Shown here one piece after another: positions 33,600 through 44,250 of a stretch of 64,000 bases of DNA (position 1 is its first letter; every line of letters starts with the position of its first letter). The notes under the pieces were generated by a model. It did not search any database, had not been told where the DNA came from, and saw nothing but the letters and a program-made list of their open reading frames with translations. Source of the DNA: Nageia nagi (taxonomy: Eukaryota; Pinophyta); the NCBI GenBank assembly GCA_050084985.1, contig JBITNC010000001.1, positions 146,320,001 to 146,384,000 of the forward strand, read 5' to 3'. Both the position numbers and the translations under genes were made by a program.

Positions 33600-34909
33600 A
33601 AAGATGAAGAAAAAAGTGTATTAAATATTGATGTAACTAATAAAGATAATTGGTACAAAGAATTGATAGATTTTTTAAAATTTGGAACTCTTCCTGCAAA
33701 CATTAATAAATCATCATGACAAGCTTTTAAAATTAAAGCAACTAAATATTGTTTGATAGGGGACATCTTGCATCGATGAAATTTTAATGGTATTTTACTC
33801 AGATGTCTTGAATGGAATGATGTTAAAAGGGCTATATCCTCTCCCCATGATGGAACATGTGGAGGACATTTTAATGGTGTTGCAATTGTAAAATGATTAA
33901 TACGAATGGGGTATTATTGGCCAACTATGGAAAAAGATTGTTGTGAATATGTTAAAAAATGTTTTAAATGTCAACAATATGCTCATTTATTTTCACAACC
34001 ATCTCAAGAACTACATCCTATACAATCACTTTGGCCATTCTCTAAATGGGCACTAGATTTAATAGGACAAATTACACCTACATCTTCTAATGGACACAAG
34101 TTCATAATTACAGCAACTAAATATTTTACTAAATGGGTAGAGGCTATTCCCATGACTTCCACCATTGGTTCACGAATCGTGAATTTTATGGAAAATTATA
34201 TTATATGTAGATTTGGTGTACCCAACCAATTAATTATGGATAATGGAAAAAATTTTAAAAATAAGGATGTTAAAAAATATGTGATAAATATAAAATTAAA
34301 CAAAGTTTTTCTACTCCATATTATCCACAAGGCAATGGACAGGTAGAGGCTACTAATAAAACTATTCGAAACATTTTAGCAAAAATAATAAATGATTCTC
34401 ATAGAGATTGGCATATTCAAATACCAAAAGCCTTATGGGCTTATCATACCAGTGTGCACACTCCTATTGGGGCAACACAATTCTCTTTGGTATATGGAAT
34501 AGAAGCTATCCTACCCATAGAACTTGAAATACCATCTCTTAGAGTAAGTCTAAATGAGCAAAATTCTGATGAAGAAGCAAGATAGACTCATTTAGGTCAA
34601 TTATTATTGTTAGACAAAAAATGTATTAATGCTTTAGAGCATATGTGTGTTTATCAGGAGAGGATAAAATGAGCTTTTGATAAAAGGGCTCTAATTCGTG
34701 AGTTCAAAATAGGTGACTTGGTTTTAAAAGAAAATCAACAAACTTCACGAATAGAATGATAGCTTAGAGATAAGTTTACTCCAAATTGGTTAGGACCATA
34801 TATCATTAAGAAAAAATTCGGTAAAGAAACTTATCATTTATCAGACTTAGAAGGAAATGAAGAGCATGAACCTATAAATATCATGCATCTTCGACCCTTT
34901 TATACATAA
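33600..34909 (+). pseudogene. E4 integrase
   Basis: Zinc finger: HDGTCGGHFNGVAIVK and CFKCQQYAH (H-H-C-C). Core: WALDLIGQITP (first Asp), YFTKWVEAIPM, FGVPNQLIMDNGKNF (second Asp), then a one-base loss near 34270 relative to E3, after which another frame reads YPQGNGQVEATNKTI with the catalytic Glu. C terminus: IGDLVLKENQ, NWLGPYIIKKKFG (GPY motif), NIMHLRPFYT and TAA at 34907. No chromodomain, as expected for Tat. Confidence 0.9.
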
Positions 34910-35013
34910 AAAAAATGTGTACATTAGTTTTCTTTCATTTTATTTTATTGTTGAAATAATAAATAAATAAAAGTATTGATATTTGTCAAGTGTTAATGAT
35001 TAAAATAGAAAGG

Positions 35014-36232
35014 ATGAATTTGGCAAAGGAATCTGCTGAAGGTAGCATAATGCCACCATAAGTACGATTTCCACCACCAAGATATCTAGGTGATTTGGCA
35101 TTGACATATTTAAAACATGGATTTGATCTTAATCTCTTAAATTATTTACAATTGACTATTGATGAACAACATGAAAGAACATATCATATGTTTTGTGGTA
35201 GAAATAATGATTGAGAAGTCACCTTTTATGGATACAAAGTAAGCATTATTTTAGATCTGCAAATCTATTTCACCCATATGGAAAGAATATCACAAGAAAT
35301 AATGGTTTTCTACCTACAATGGCCTTATGGAATACCGAGAATCGTTATAAATTGCCAATTAACTAAGTATTTACTCCTTTTAGCTAGGCTGAAATACGTC
35401 AAACAATTAACTAAAAGCCTAGAATGGATGGATGAAATTTTACATTATTTACCTCAGAAAAGGGTGATTTATGATTTTTCAAATACTTTTGTGGCTTTTC
35501 CTCCTAGAACATCACAACAATACTATAGGCAAATTCATAGATTTTCTCACATGCAAATGTGACACACAATTTGGAAATGAAAGTTGGAGCAAAAGCAAGC
35601 TTGTCGTATTGCTGAACTTACAATGATGAATCAAATAAGGGTTAGAAATGAGATTATCGAAAAACTATCAAAAGAACATATAGTACAGAATAATGGAAGT
35701 TATCTTCCAGGGTTCGAAAGTAGGTATGACAAAGACCTTTTTATGAAAGTTATTCATAACATTCCTACTCCTTTGTGTTCAAATGTCTTTTCCATGCTTA
35801 TAGAAATACAACAAAAATTGGCCTTGACATTCTATGATACACACGAATCTTATAGTTGGGATGTTAAAGTAAATGGATATCAAGTTATTGTTTGTATCAA
35901 CACATTTGAGTTATGGTGTTCTCCTAACTTAGAATATGATTTAATGATATATTTCTATCTTCTGTGGCCTATAAAAAAGCCCAAAATAATAGTTGATTAT
36001 ACTCAACCTGACTTTAAAACATCGAGAACGAATCATCTCTATCACACAAACCGTGACATTCGAACACTTAGATTATTGTGTTCCAGTAATTTATCATAAT
36101 CAAGTGGTATTAGATTTTAGTTTTTTGTTTAGTTCAACACATTGTTCATTTAATCCTGATGTAGTTCAAACTCAATTTGAATGCATCATGAATAGATTCC
36201 TTAGAAAAAATGATAAAATCCTAAAAAATTGA
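35014..36232 (+). pseudogene. E4 extra sense ORF downstream of integrase; two-repeat protein of unknown function
   Basis: The ATG at 35014 starts a frame (MNLAKESAEGSIMPP) that is readable to about 36000 with a few stops, then shifts. E3 has the same gene at 52301. The product, about 400 aa, is two copies of one domain. Repeat 1 has LNYLQLTIDEQHERTYHMF, WEVTFYGYKVSI, FYLQWPYGIPRIVINC and DFSNTFVAFPP...QIHRF. Repeat 2 has FSMLIEIQQKLALTFYD, WDVKVNGYQVIV, FYLLWPIKKPKIIVDY and DFSFLFSSTHC...IMNRF. I recognise no known family; no signal peptide or transmembrane segment of env type is evident. A frame change between the repeats is present in both elements, so it could be two adjacent ORFs. Confidence 0.7.
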
Positions 36233-36625
36233 AAAATTATAAAACACATAAAAACTATAAAATTATAAAATATATCTAGATGGAAACATCTAGAGGTCAC
36301 TTGGCAATTGGGTGCCCTGCCCTTGTATGATGTAAATATATGTTGCATGTCATTGTAAAAGTGGTTATTCAGTAAGTGTGTAATATGTGAAAAGGTCATT
36401 TTAGAATAATCTCCTTGTTATCACTACATTTACTTTGTCTTTTCTTTCATAAAGAAATAATATACCATAGATGATAGAAAAACATAAAGTTTGTGTTTGA
36501 AGGAAAATCCATAAACTCCAAACACTTACGACATTAAAAATTTTGAAGAGAATTTGAATGAAATCATTCTAAGAGATATTAAGAGTGAAAGTTATGTGTC
36601 TATCCTATTATTCGCTCCATCTCGA

Positions 36626-36680
36626 ACCCAAGAATCATTTGATAGTAAAAAAAAAAAAATTACTATAATGATTCTTGGGT
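36626..36680. repeat. conserved inverted repeat (hairpin), E4
   Basis: Arms ACCCAAGAATCAT (36626-36638) and ATGATTCTTGGGT (36668-36680) pair perfectly. Further pairing is possible between GATAGTA and TACTAT around an A-rich loop. Confidence 0.9.
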
Positions 36681-36689
36681 GATTACAAT

Positions 36690-36840
36690 ATCCTCTATCG
36701 GGGCTATGGACACCTGACTGGCAGTAGAGTAAGGTTATAGCAGGATCGAGGGGTTAATCCTCATTGGGGCTATGGATGCCTATCTGGCAATGGGGCATAC
36801 CTTACGAGTGGCGATATGTCCATTTTGGTTAGCGACCTTC
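36690..36840. repeat. duplicated GGGGCTATGGA block, E4
   Basis: GGGGCTATGGACACCTGACT (36700) and GGGGCTATGGATGCCTATCT (36766) are 66 bp apart, in an unusually GC-rich island that ends with TACGAGTGGCGATATGTCC. Nearly unchanged in E3. Confidence 0.85.
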
Positions 36841-38082
36841 TTTCCTATGGACCTCTATACATTTCATATGGATAGATTAGCTTATTAATGTCTCTAAGAT
36901 ATTTCATCTCAAATGATCTAAGAAGGGAAATGAATCTCATTGCACACAATGGAGTTTATAGATTTTCTTATCAACATATAACAATATTGTTTGATATCAT
37001 CTTAGGTTGTTAAATCTTAAGATAAAGAAAGATAAGGTAAATGTTATAATAACTTGGTCGTTAATCTAAAATCACTTAATCTTTTGTCATAATTTGTATT
37101 TTGTTTGTATTTAAAATCATTTGTGTCATTTTGTTAAACCCATTCCTCTTGATAATAGCATTACCTTTGAACATTATTAAAAATTGCTTTTCTTTGGAAA
37201 GGATAAGGATGAATATTTATTGTTCCCCTAACCAAGATAAAGTTAATGTTCATAAATATCCATAAATAATAAGTTTATTATGTCAAGTGGTTTATTGTAA
37301 GAAAATTGCCAAGTGCAGAAGATGATGAGCTCTGATTTTGTAAAAAATACAATAAACCAAGATATAGTTGATATTCATGTGTAGTTGTTGTGTGGAGTGT
37401 TTTATTATAAAATTGCCAAATGCAAAAAATGATGCATCTGATTTTGCAAAAATATTCAAAAAATATGTTATTAATTATTGAATTAATTAATAGGTTAATT
37501 ATCTACAATTTATAACCAATCAGTTATTCAAACAACTATGTTATTCCACGTTATCAATAACTTAAAGTAACTTAACTTATTAAAATTATAAATTAGATTT
37601 ATTGTTTATGGCAACTATAATTGTACTTATTATTAAATTAATTTTGAGATTAGTAACATCATCAAATTGATTTTGTTGATATATGTTATATATTTTATCA
37701 TTATTTAAAATTTATAAAAAGTATCCTCAAAATTATACATCATATAGTTCACAATTATATCTATGCATCATACATTCTGAAATTTACATCTATCATCAAC
37801 ATCTATTCATCATCAAGTAATTAAAAGACAATTATGTTTATTATAATCTACATAACATGACATCATAATTTATTTTATCATAATTTCAAGCATACATAAA
37901 ATGTAATACCATGCATCAAGAATCATAGAAATACCATAACATATCATCAGTTTATCCATCAAATAATAAAATAATCTAAGTAATACATCAAGAAACTATA
38001 ACCTCATAATCATCATAGCAATGTGAGCCATAATAACAAAGAATAAAAGGTACATTATATATATATCATAAAAAATAGAATA

Positions 38083-40562
38083 TCAATATCCTCTAGTAGA
38101 TAAAACATCATCATGAGGATCACCAGGATGATCTAAAGAACCCTCATCCCTAGTAACAGATCTCAAACCTATAGCATATGTCCTAGGAGATACACCCCTA
38201 GCAGTAGATTGAGATCGAGAAATTGATGCTGCATGTTAGTCTCAACTCCCAGAATGACCCAAGCCACCTGAAACTGGTGAATGAGGAAACCTTGGTGCTA
38301 GTCTAGGTGGTGAACTAGAACCATTTGAAGAATATCTCAGGAAACCAAGTAACCAAAGCTCCATAGCCTTGTGATAGTAATCATGCTCTTTCAACTAATC
38401 TGCATGCTCATCTATAGAAGGAATTGAAGTACCAACACTCAGATCTGCAATCCCACCAGATAACTCAGCAATATGAGCAGTAGCATCCATTAGAGATCGA
38501 TGAAGAGTATCTCGCTCAGATCTATATCTCATGCGAGCACTGTCTAAACATCTAAGAGTTATCATCTCAATCCTCATGGAAGTAATATCTCCTCTCAAAC
38601 TGGCTAACTCTGAAGTAGAAGCATCCTAAAGAGTGTGAAGCTCTTCAATCACATACTAAAGATCTACAATCTCAGTCTCATAAGAAGTAGCACTCCTCCC
38701 ACTGGACTCCCCTCGCTCAAAAGTAGTCTGAGTAGGAACCTTAGGCTACTAAAACCTACCCTCCTCAGTCTCTAGAACCTCTCTAGTCATACCCCTAGCA
38801 TCAAAAACCTCAAAATCCTCTATAGTAAAATCATCTCCACCAGCAGTACTAGCAGGCTCCTCAGTCACTATCTCTGGAACTGTATCCACCTGAGCTCTCT
38901 GAGTAGGATGCTCATTGGTCACCTCACTTCCAAAAAACTCTACCAGCTTAGTGTCCCACCATGATGCAAAAGCCTCTGAAGTCCCCACATCATCCATAGG
39001 CATATCCTCATTTGGGATATCAACAAAGAAACACCTGATACAGGAGCATCCCCTGGATGAAGATATCGAAGGGGTGGAGGTGGAATGTCCTAAGAAAGGC
39101 CAAACTATCAATGAAACCAATCATAATGAAAATACTCTATGATACCTACTTGAGGACCCTATAAAAATAGTGCCTATCTAGTCCCATATAAATGGAAACT
39201 AGTCTCAATAAAATCAATAATATGCAAACTAATCCTCCACCAAATCTGACTAGGTATCAAACTACTCAAGAGCTTCCTGTAAAAAGCAACATCTCTCTGA
39301 ATGCCATCCCTATGTGGAATAACTAGTAAATGGTTCCAATGTTGAATACCTGATGTATATCTATAAGTGGTATATGTAGGATCAGGTAATCCTAAAGGCT
39401 GGCAAGGATAAATAAGCTCATATGCCCAAGCGTGTAAAATAAGTGTTGTAGCAACCACAGCTCTAGGAGTTCTTACCAATAAATAAAGCTCCCTATAAAT
39501 AAGGGCTAATAATGAAGGGGCCCAAGCAAAAGTGATCCTCAAAGTAATCATCTGATGGAGTACACCCATCAGAGCCCAAGGAAATCTCCCACCACCAACA
39601 TCTGGTGCACCATAACACATGATACATCCCATGAGATAAGTAATGTGAAGATATGCAGGATGCTCCTCCTCTAAAAATCCTTGCCAAAATTGATAATACA
39701 TCAGGCCTCCTGCTTGAATCTGGACCATCAACTCCTCAACTACATCCTCCCCAAAAAGCTCGCTCACCAATGGTCGAGCCTCCTCTCTAGTTTGTAGAAG
39801 AACAATATCCATGCCTCAGACTGGAAGTCTCAAAATGTGATGAATATCCTCCATTGTAATAGTGATAGGACTAGTAGGGAGATGGAAAGCATTAATCATT
39901 GGATCCTATCTCTTAAAAAGTGCAGCTAAAATTGTGAGGTCCTTTTGGATATGACCCATATATGGGGCCACTCCAAAACCAACATCATGAAGAAAAGTGT
40001 GATCTGTGTCAGGTACTTGACTACTAAGGTCATGGAGAATATGAGGGTAATGACCCTTAGATGTAAAAACCTCTGAAACCTAAAAAGATAGATATAAAAA
40101 TTTAGTATATAATATTTTTAAAAACATGACATACCAAAACAATGATATTTAAGTTGATTAATTATTCTAAGCATAAAAAAAAAATTGTTTTATGATCATC
40201 ATCGATCGTGTTAAGCAATCGACGATGACTTCTAAGAGATCGTTGCTGATCTTCAAATCAACGATGATTTTGAGGAGATCATTGGCAATCATTAAAATCA
40301 CCAATGAATCTATAAAAACCAAAGCTGAGGCATAAACCCTTGGCTAGGGTTTTAAAAATACACATACAAATGAATATAAAAACCCTAAAAACCCTATGCT
40401 AATACAACCTACATCATGTTAAAACATAGATAAACATTTTTAACTATTAATATTAACCTAGTTCCTAAAAAAAACCATAAAATAAAACAAAGAAATGGAT
40501 GGGTAAAATACCTCTTTAGAGATTGATTTGCCTTTCTTTGAAATCCTCTTGCATGGTGCCAT
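38083..40562 (-). pseudogene. E4 antisense gene: plant mobile domain (PMD) protein, two exons
   Basis: Exon 1 is 40562-40512 (17 codons, MAPCKRISKKGKSISKE). An intron with GT at 40511-40510 and TTTTTAG at 40080 follows, and exon 2 starts at 40079 (VSEVFTSKGHYPHIL). The PMD core follows: DVGFGVAPYMGHIQ, LAALFKR-stop-DPM, NAFHLPTSPITITMEDIHHI, LRLPV. An open block 39812-39174 has PLVSELFGEDVVEEL, LMGCIMCYGAPDVGG and AYELIYPCQPLGLP. A frameshift lies near 39130-39170. The C-terminal part is acidic and then coiled-coil-like (RYRSERDTLHRSLMDATAH), with a stop at 38083. PMD is a transposase-derived domain also found in host silencing proteins and as antisense ORFs in Tat elements. Splice sites are inferred from agreement with E3. 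Confidence 0.85.
40080..40511 (-). other. intron of the E4 antisense PMD gene, carrying a spaced GATC-type array
   Basis: Donor GAG|GTATTT and acceptor with a pyrimidine tract ending TTTTTAG. Phase 0, 432 bp. Motifs of ATCG or ATCA type start at 40201, 40218, 40239, 40257, 40278 and 40297 on the plus strand, spacing about 17-21 bp. Confidence 0.7.
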
Positions 40563-41243
40563 CTAATCTACTAAAAATTTGGTAAAGAGATGAAAATGAC
40601 AAGTAAGAAAAGATAAAAGTGGAAAAGCAAATGAAAAGTAAAAAGTAAAAAGTAAAAATATTTTTTTTAAAACCCTCACGTCAGGGATTATCGACGATCA
40701 TGAATGATTTCAAACTAATCATCGATGATCATTACATTGATCATCAATGATTTCACACTCATCTAAAAATGTATAATATGAAGTATATTTTCTTTAAATA
40801 TTTTAAAATTTTTTTATGTATAGACAAAATTAAAAGCTTCATTCACTAAGATGAAAGTGAACAAATTATAAATTACATTATTTTTCACCTAGAAGAATGC
40901 TCTAATGTCACATGACTGCCAAACACATTAACACATGAAGGACTAGTATTGAGTAAACTTACTAGGGTAAAATAATTAAAATCGCCATCAAAACATGTCT
41001 AAACACAAGAAACTAAGATATTTTTAGCAAAATATACTATTATAAAGATAGTATTTTTACTATACCAATCGATGATGATTACTTTATGGTTGTCAACGAT
41101 CCTTGACTAAGTCAAATATGAAAAATAGATCAAACTAAGTTTAAGCTCAGATGGTTAAACAAGTACAGGATGTAAAAGATCATCATGAAACCCATTCTGC
41201 TAGGACAAAAGCAAAGAAAAGTGAAAGATGACTTGTATATACA

Positions 41244-41530
41244 AAATAAGCTTCCTATCACATACTCGCTTCGGCATGCATAGACAAACTAGAGTCTTGT
41301 CATGCAATTGCTATAAATAGCACACAGTATCTAGATAAAAACAAGTGAAGTTTTGATATACAACATTACTATCTCAAAATTGCATTCATCAAATAAGCTT
41401 AATATCACATACTTGCTTCGCTATGCAAAGACAAACTAGAGTCTTGTCATGCAATTACCATAAATAGCAATAGTATGGAGATTGATATAAGTGTAGTTTT
41501 GATGTATTACAATATCATTTTTATAACGTA
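41244..41530. repeat. 147-bp tandem duplication, E4
   Basis: AAATAAGCTT begins units at 41244 and 41391. Both continue with ATCACATACT(C/T)GCTTCG, then GACAAACTAGAGTCTTGTCA and a TGCAATT segment. A more diverged third relative may follow near 41700-41760. E3 lacks this duplication. Confidence 0.85.
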
Positions 41531-41974
41531 TCAAAAAAAAGAGGATTCTGATGATATTTATTAAAATATCGTTAGTATTTACAAATATCAAAGAAGATAA
41601 AATGTGATGTATCCTTGTTACAGGAGATCATCTCGAAACCCCGTTGTTAGGACAAAGGACAACACCATTAAAATTCATATACTAAAGAAAACTTATATGG
41701 TATAGGTGCACTTAGACAAGCAAAATGACATAACAAAAATGTCATGCAATTTTCACACAAGCTCAATACATCATCATACCGAAAATAGTCACTTCTGAAG
41801 TATATTCATATTTGTTTTCAAAACTATATCAAATGTTAAAGGAAAACACATTTTATCATAATTTGATAAATTAAAATTTTGATTCATCTGAGAAATTGAG
41901 TCAAAATTTATATCCTAAAAAAGTAGCAAAATATAATCAAACAACAAGGCTTCTCATTATATATTTTTTTTGAA

Positions 41975-42002
41975 ATTATCAACCTCATCTTTGGTTGATA
42001 AT
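41975..42002. repeat. hairpin next to the polypurine tract, E4
   Basis: ATTATCAACC and GGTTGATAAT pair perfectly around an 8-nt loop, 3 nt before the purine run. E3 has ATCAACC/GGTTGAT at 58165-58186. Confidence 0.88.
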
Positions 42003-42004
42003 TC

Positions 42005-42018
42005 AAAAAGGGGCAAAA
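42005..42018 (+). other. E4 polypurine tract
   Basis: AAAAAGGGGCAAAA directly before TGTAGACACTC. E3 has AAAAAAAGGCAAAA at 58192-58205. Confidence 0.8.
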
Positions 42019-43135
42019 TGTAGACACTCAAAATAAACCCTACATTTAGTTTAACAACATATAAATAAATAAAATAAGTATCTTTCTAACATATATCACA
42101 TTAAAATGATTATAACTCCTTATATAAGCCTCAAACAAACTTTAAAACTCTATTATTGGATAGATCTTTTCGAGTAGATGCAAAATGAGTGGTCATACGA
42201 CCCCTTTTCATTAAGAAATGACCATTGGGTGATCATTCCAATATTAGTATAAAATTTACTAAACAATCATTGGTGATCTTTCATGATCATTGATGATCCT
42301 CTAGGATCATTGACGATCCCTGAATAATTCAAAAATAGACAAATTTTAGCCTAGAATAGCCTAGTATGCACAGTTTATAATTATGGATGTGGGTTTGGGA
42401 TAATAACACCTCAAGATTTCACACGGAATGTTACCTGGAATCTTATGATAGTAAAACAAATTAATAACAAACTTTTGAACTTATAAATACCAGCTCTGTA
42501 TGTGAACAAGGGGACTCGAATTTAATATAGCGAACTCCTGTGGAAATTAAACTAGAAGTTTGTAACCAAAGATTTGAGGTTTGATCAATAGCAAATCTAC
42601 TATTAAGTATATTTTAATTTTACATTATTTACTTCTAATGCATATGTATTAGTAGGTATGCTTTGATATTTCATTCATTTTCTGTGTGTAGGGTCAATAT
42701 GGGAAAAGAACGATAGAAGCAAGCATGAAGGAGAACAACTAGAAAGAGATACAAACATTTCAAAATTTTGCAAAAATTTCACTATAATGCCATAAATCAT
42801 CGATGATTTGCAGATCAGTCGATGACAATTTCTTAGATCAATGACAAAAGCTGAAAGTTTACAACAAGAACAACAATAGTGGGAGACCATTGATCACTGC
42901 TGATCCATACGTAGATCGTTGTCGATCCATAACGATCATTGTCAATCTATAATCAATCGATACCGATTCATACAGATCGATAACAATCTCTTATTGTATT
43001 AAATTTCATCAAAATCTTTTTTGGAGATAATATCTACATTATTATTGATGTGTAATACTGAATGTGTTCTGATTTATTATGTTGAATGATTTATCTAGCT
43101 AAATTGCATTTTAGGTGCACAATTCAATATACACA
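42019..43135 (+). repeat. E4 3' LTR
   Basis: Begins TGTAGACACTC and ends at ACACA; 1117 bp against 1095 for the 5' copy. It carries the same spaced motifs. Followed by the AAATG target duplication. Confidence 0.9.
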
Positions 43136-44250
43136 AAATGAATCACATTAAAAGGAATGAACTTAAGGAAAATAAATCAAGTTTTGGGTAGTGTAAATTA
43201 TATTAAAAGGTTAATGAATTGGAGGGATTTGAATACACTAAGTACTTTCACTTAACAAAGTATGCTCTCACTTTTGCACTTCAAGCGATCTTAAGTGATC
43301 AGAAATAAGTTAAGTGAAGGAGGTAAAATTTATGCACATTCTATTTAGAAATATACTTCACATTAACACTCTTAAAGATGTCTGCCCTTACCACTCCATT
43401 AGAGGTCGAAGGGATATGTGACTCTTGGAGGAGTAATTGAACCTCACTTAATTAATTTATCTACACTTAATGGCTTTTTACTAAGTCTGCTCTTACCACT
43501 CCATTGGAGGTCGAAGAGATATGTGACTAGTAAGAAGAGGAAATTTATCACATATAAAACTTCCACAACTGGAAGGAGTTAATGAACATCATTAAGAGGT
43601 TGGATAATGAATTGCATTATAATTAAAAAGAACAACGGGGTTTATTAAGGTCAAGATTCACTTAAAATAAACATTCGATTGCATCACATTAAAATAAGAT
43701 AAGTAAATGGACATGAATGTTTGGGAGGGTAGTATGCATAAATGTATTTTACTTGTTTAAATGCATTTCATAAGGCCTTAAAGGAATAATTGAACATTAA
43801 CGAGTTGGATGTCACTACCAACCGTTAATTCTTACTTCTTTGTAACCACCGATATAACACACTTGAAGCCATAGAGCCAGTTACACTTGGAGGTGATGAC
43901 CAAGGTAACTTTCCTTTAGATAGGAGTCAAAAAAGGAGACTCATATAGAACCAAGCCAAAAGCCATAGAAACTTGCAAACATTACTTAGAATTACCCAAC
44001 CTACCTTGTTTAACACTTGACTAGTCAAAACAAACTAGGAAAATAAAAAAGATTAAAAATAAACAGCTCATATCGTTCATTTAACTCAGACATTAAAAAT
44101 ATGTGAAAAAGTTAAAAAGATAATCACATCGTTAAAAGTAAGTTTGCATATAGGATGTTTGTGCATTAAATTGTTTTCTCAAAAACATAATATAAAAGAT
44201 AAAAATAGAGTTTCTTTTTTATGATGTTTATTTATAATATCTAAAAAAAA
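43136..44250 (+). other. E3 leader, part 2
   Basis: Resumes the E3 untranslated leader after E4. It contains hairpin modules 2 and 3 (43384-43422, 43490-43528) and the TTCCACAACTGGAAGG palindrome (43560). Collinear with 25880-26995 of E4. No gene. Confidence 0.8.
43384..43528 (+). repeat. leader hairpin modules (E3 copies 2 and 3)
   Basis: Copy 2 has CTCCATTAGAG, one base off the palindrome; copy 3 has CTCCATTGGAG. Spacing is about 106 bp, as in E4. Confidence 0.82.

Larger units (their letters stand above)
36240..38082. other. E4 non-coding 3' region between sense and antisense ORFs
   Basis: No coding potential on either strand. It holds the conserved 13-bp-arm hairpin (36626-36680), a duplicated GGGGCTATGGA block (36690-36840) and then AT-rich filler. 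The hairpin and block are conserved in E3 at 53938-54165, while the filler is not well conserved. Confidence 0.75.
40563..42018. other. E4 non-coding 3' region upstream of the 3' LTR
   Basis: No gene on either strand. More GATC-type motifs lie at 40690-40752. A 147-bp tandem duplication follows (41244-41530), then sequence matching E3 57810-58205, a terminal hairpin and the polypurine tract. It would hold the promoter of the antisense gene; no clear TATA element stands out from the AT-rich background. Confidence 0.7.
16967..43135 (+). mobile_element. E4: Tat-like Ty3/gypsy retrotransposon inserted in the E3 leader
   Basis: The LTRs at 16967-18061 and 42019-43135 are homologous. Flanks are AAATT (16962-16966) and AAATG (43136-43140). 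Joining the flanks gives an E3 leader collinear with E4's own leader around 25880 (GGAAGG-GTAAATGAAT), which confirms the insertion point. Its own length without E2 is about 19.1 kb. The gene plan is identical to E3. It is a sister subfamily: coding regions are close, whereas LTRs are clearly diverged and longer (about 1.1 kb). Confidence 0.93.

Noticed and set aside
35014-36232. Envelope-like gene downstream of integrase
   Set aside because: No signal peptide, no C-terminal membrane anchor and an internal domain duplication; env is not supported.
41244-41530. 147-bp unit as evidence of nucleosome-templated duplication
   Set aside because: Two units only; the match to nucleosome length cannot be distinguished from chance.
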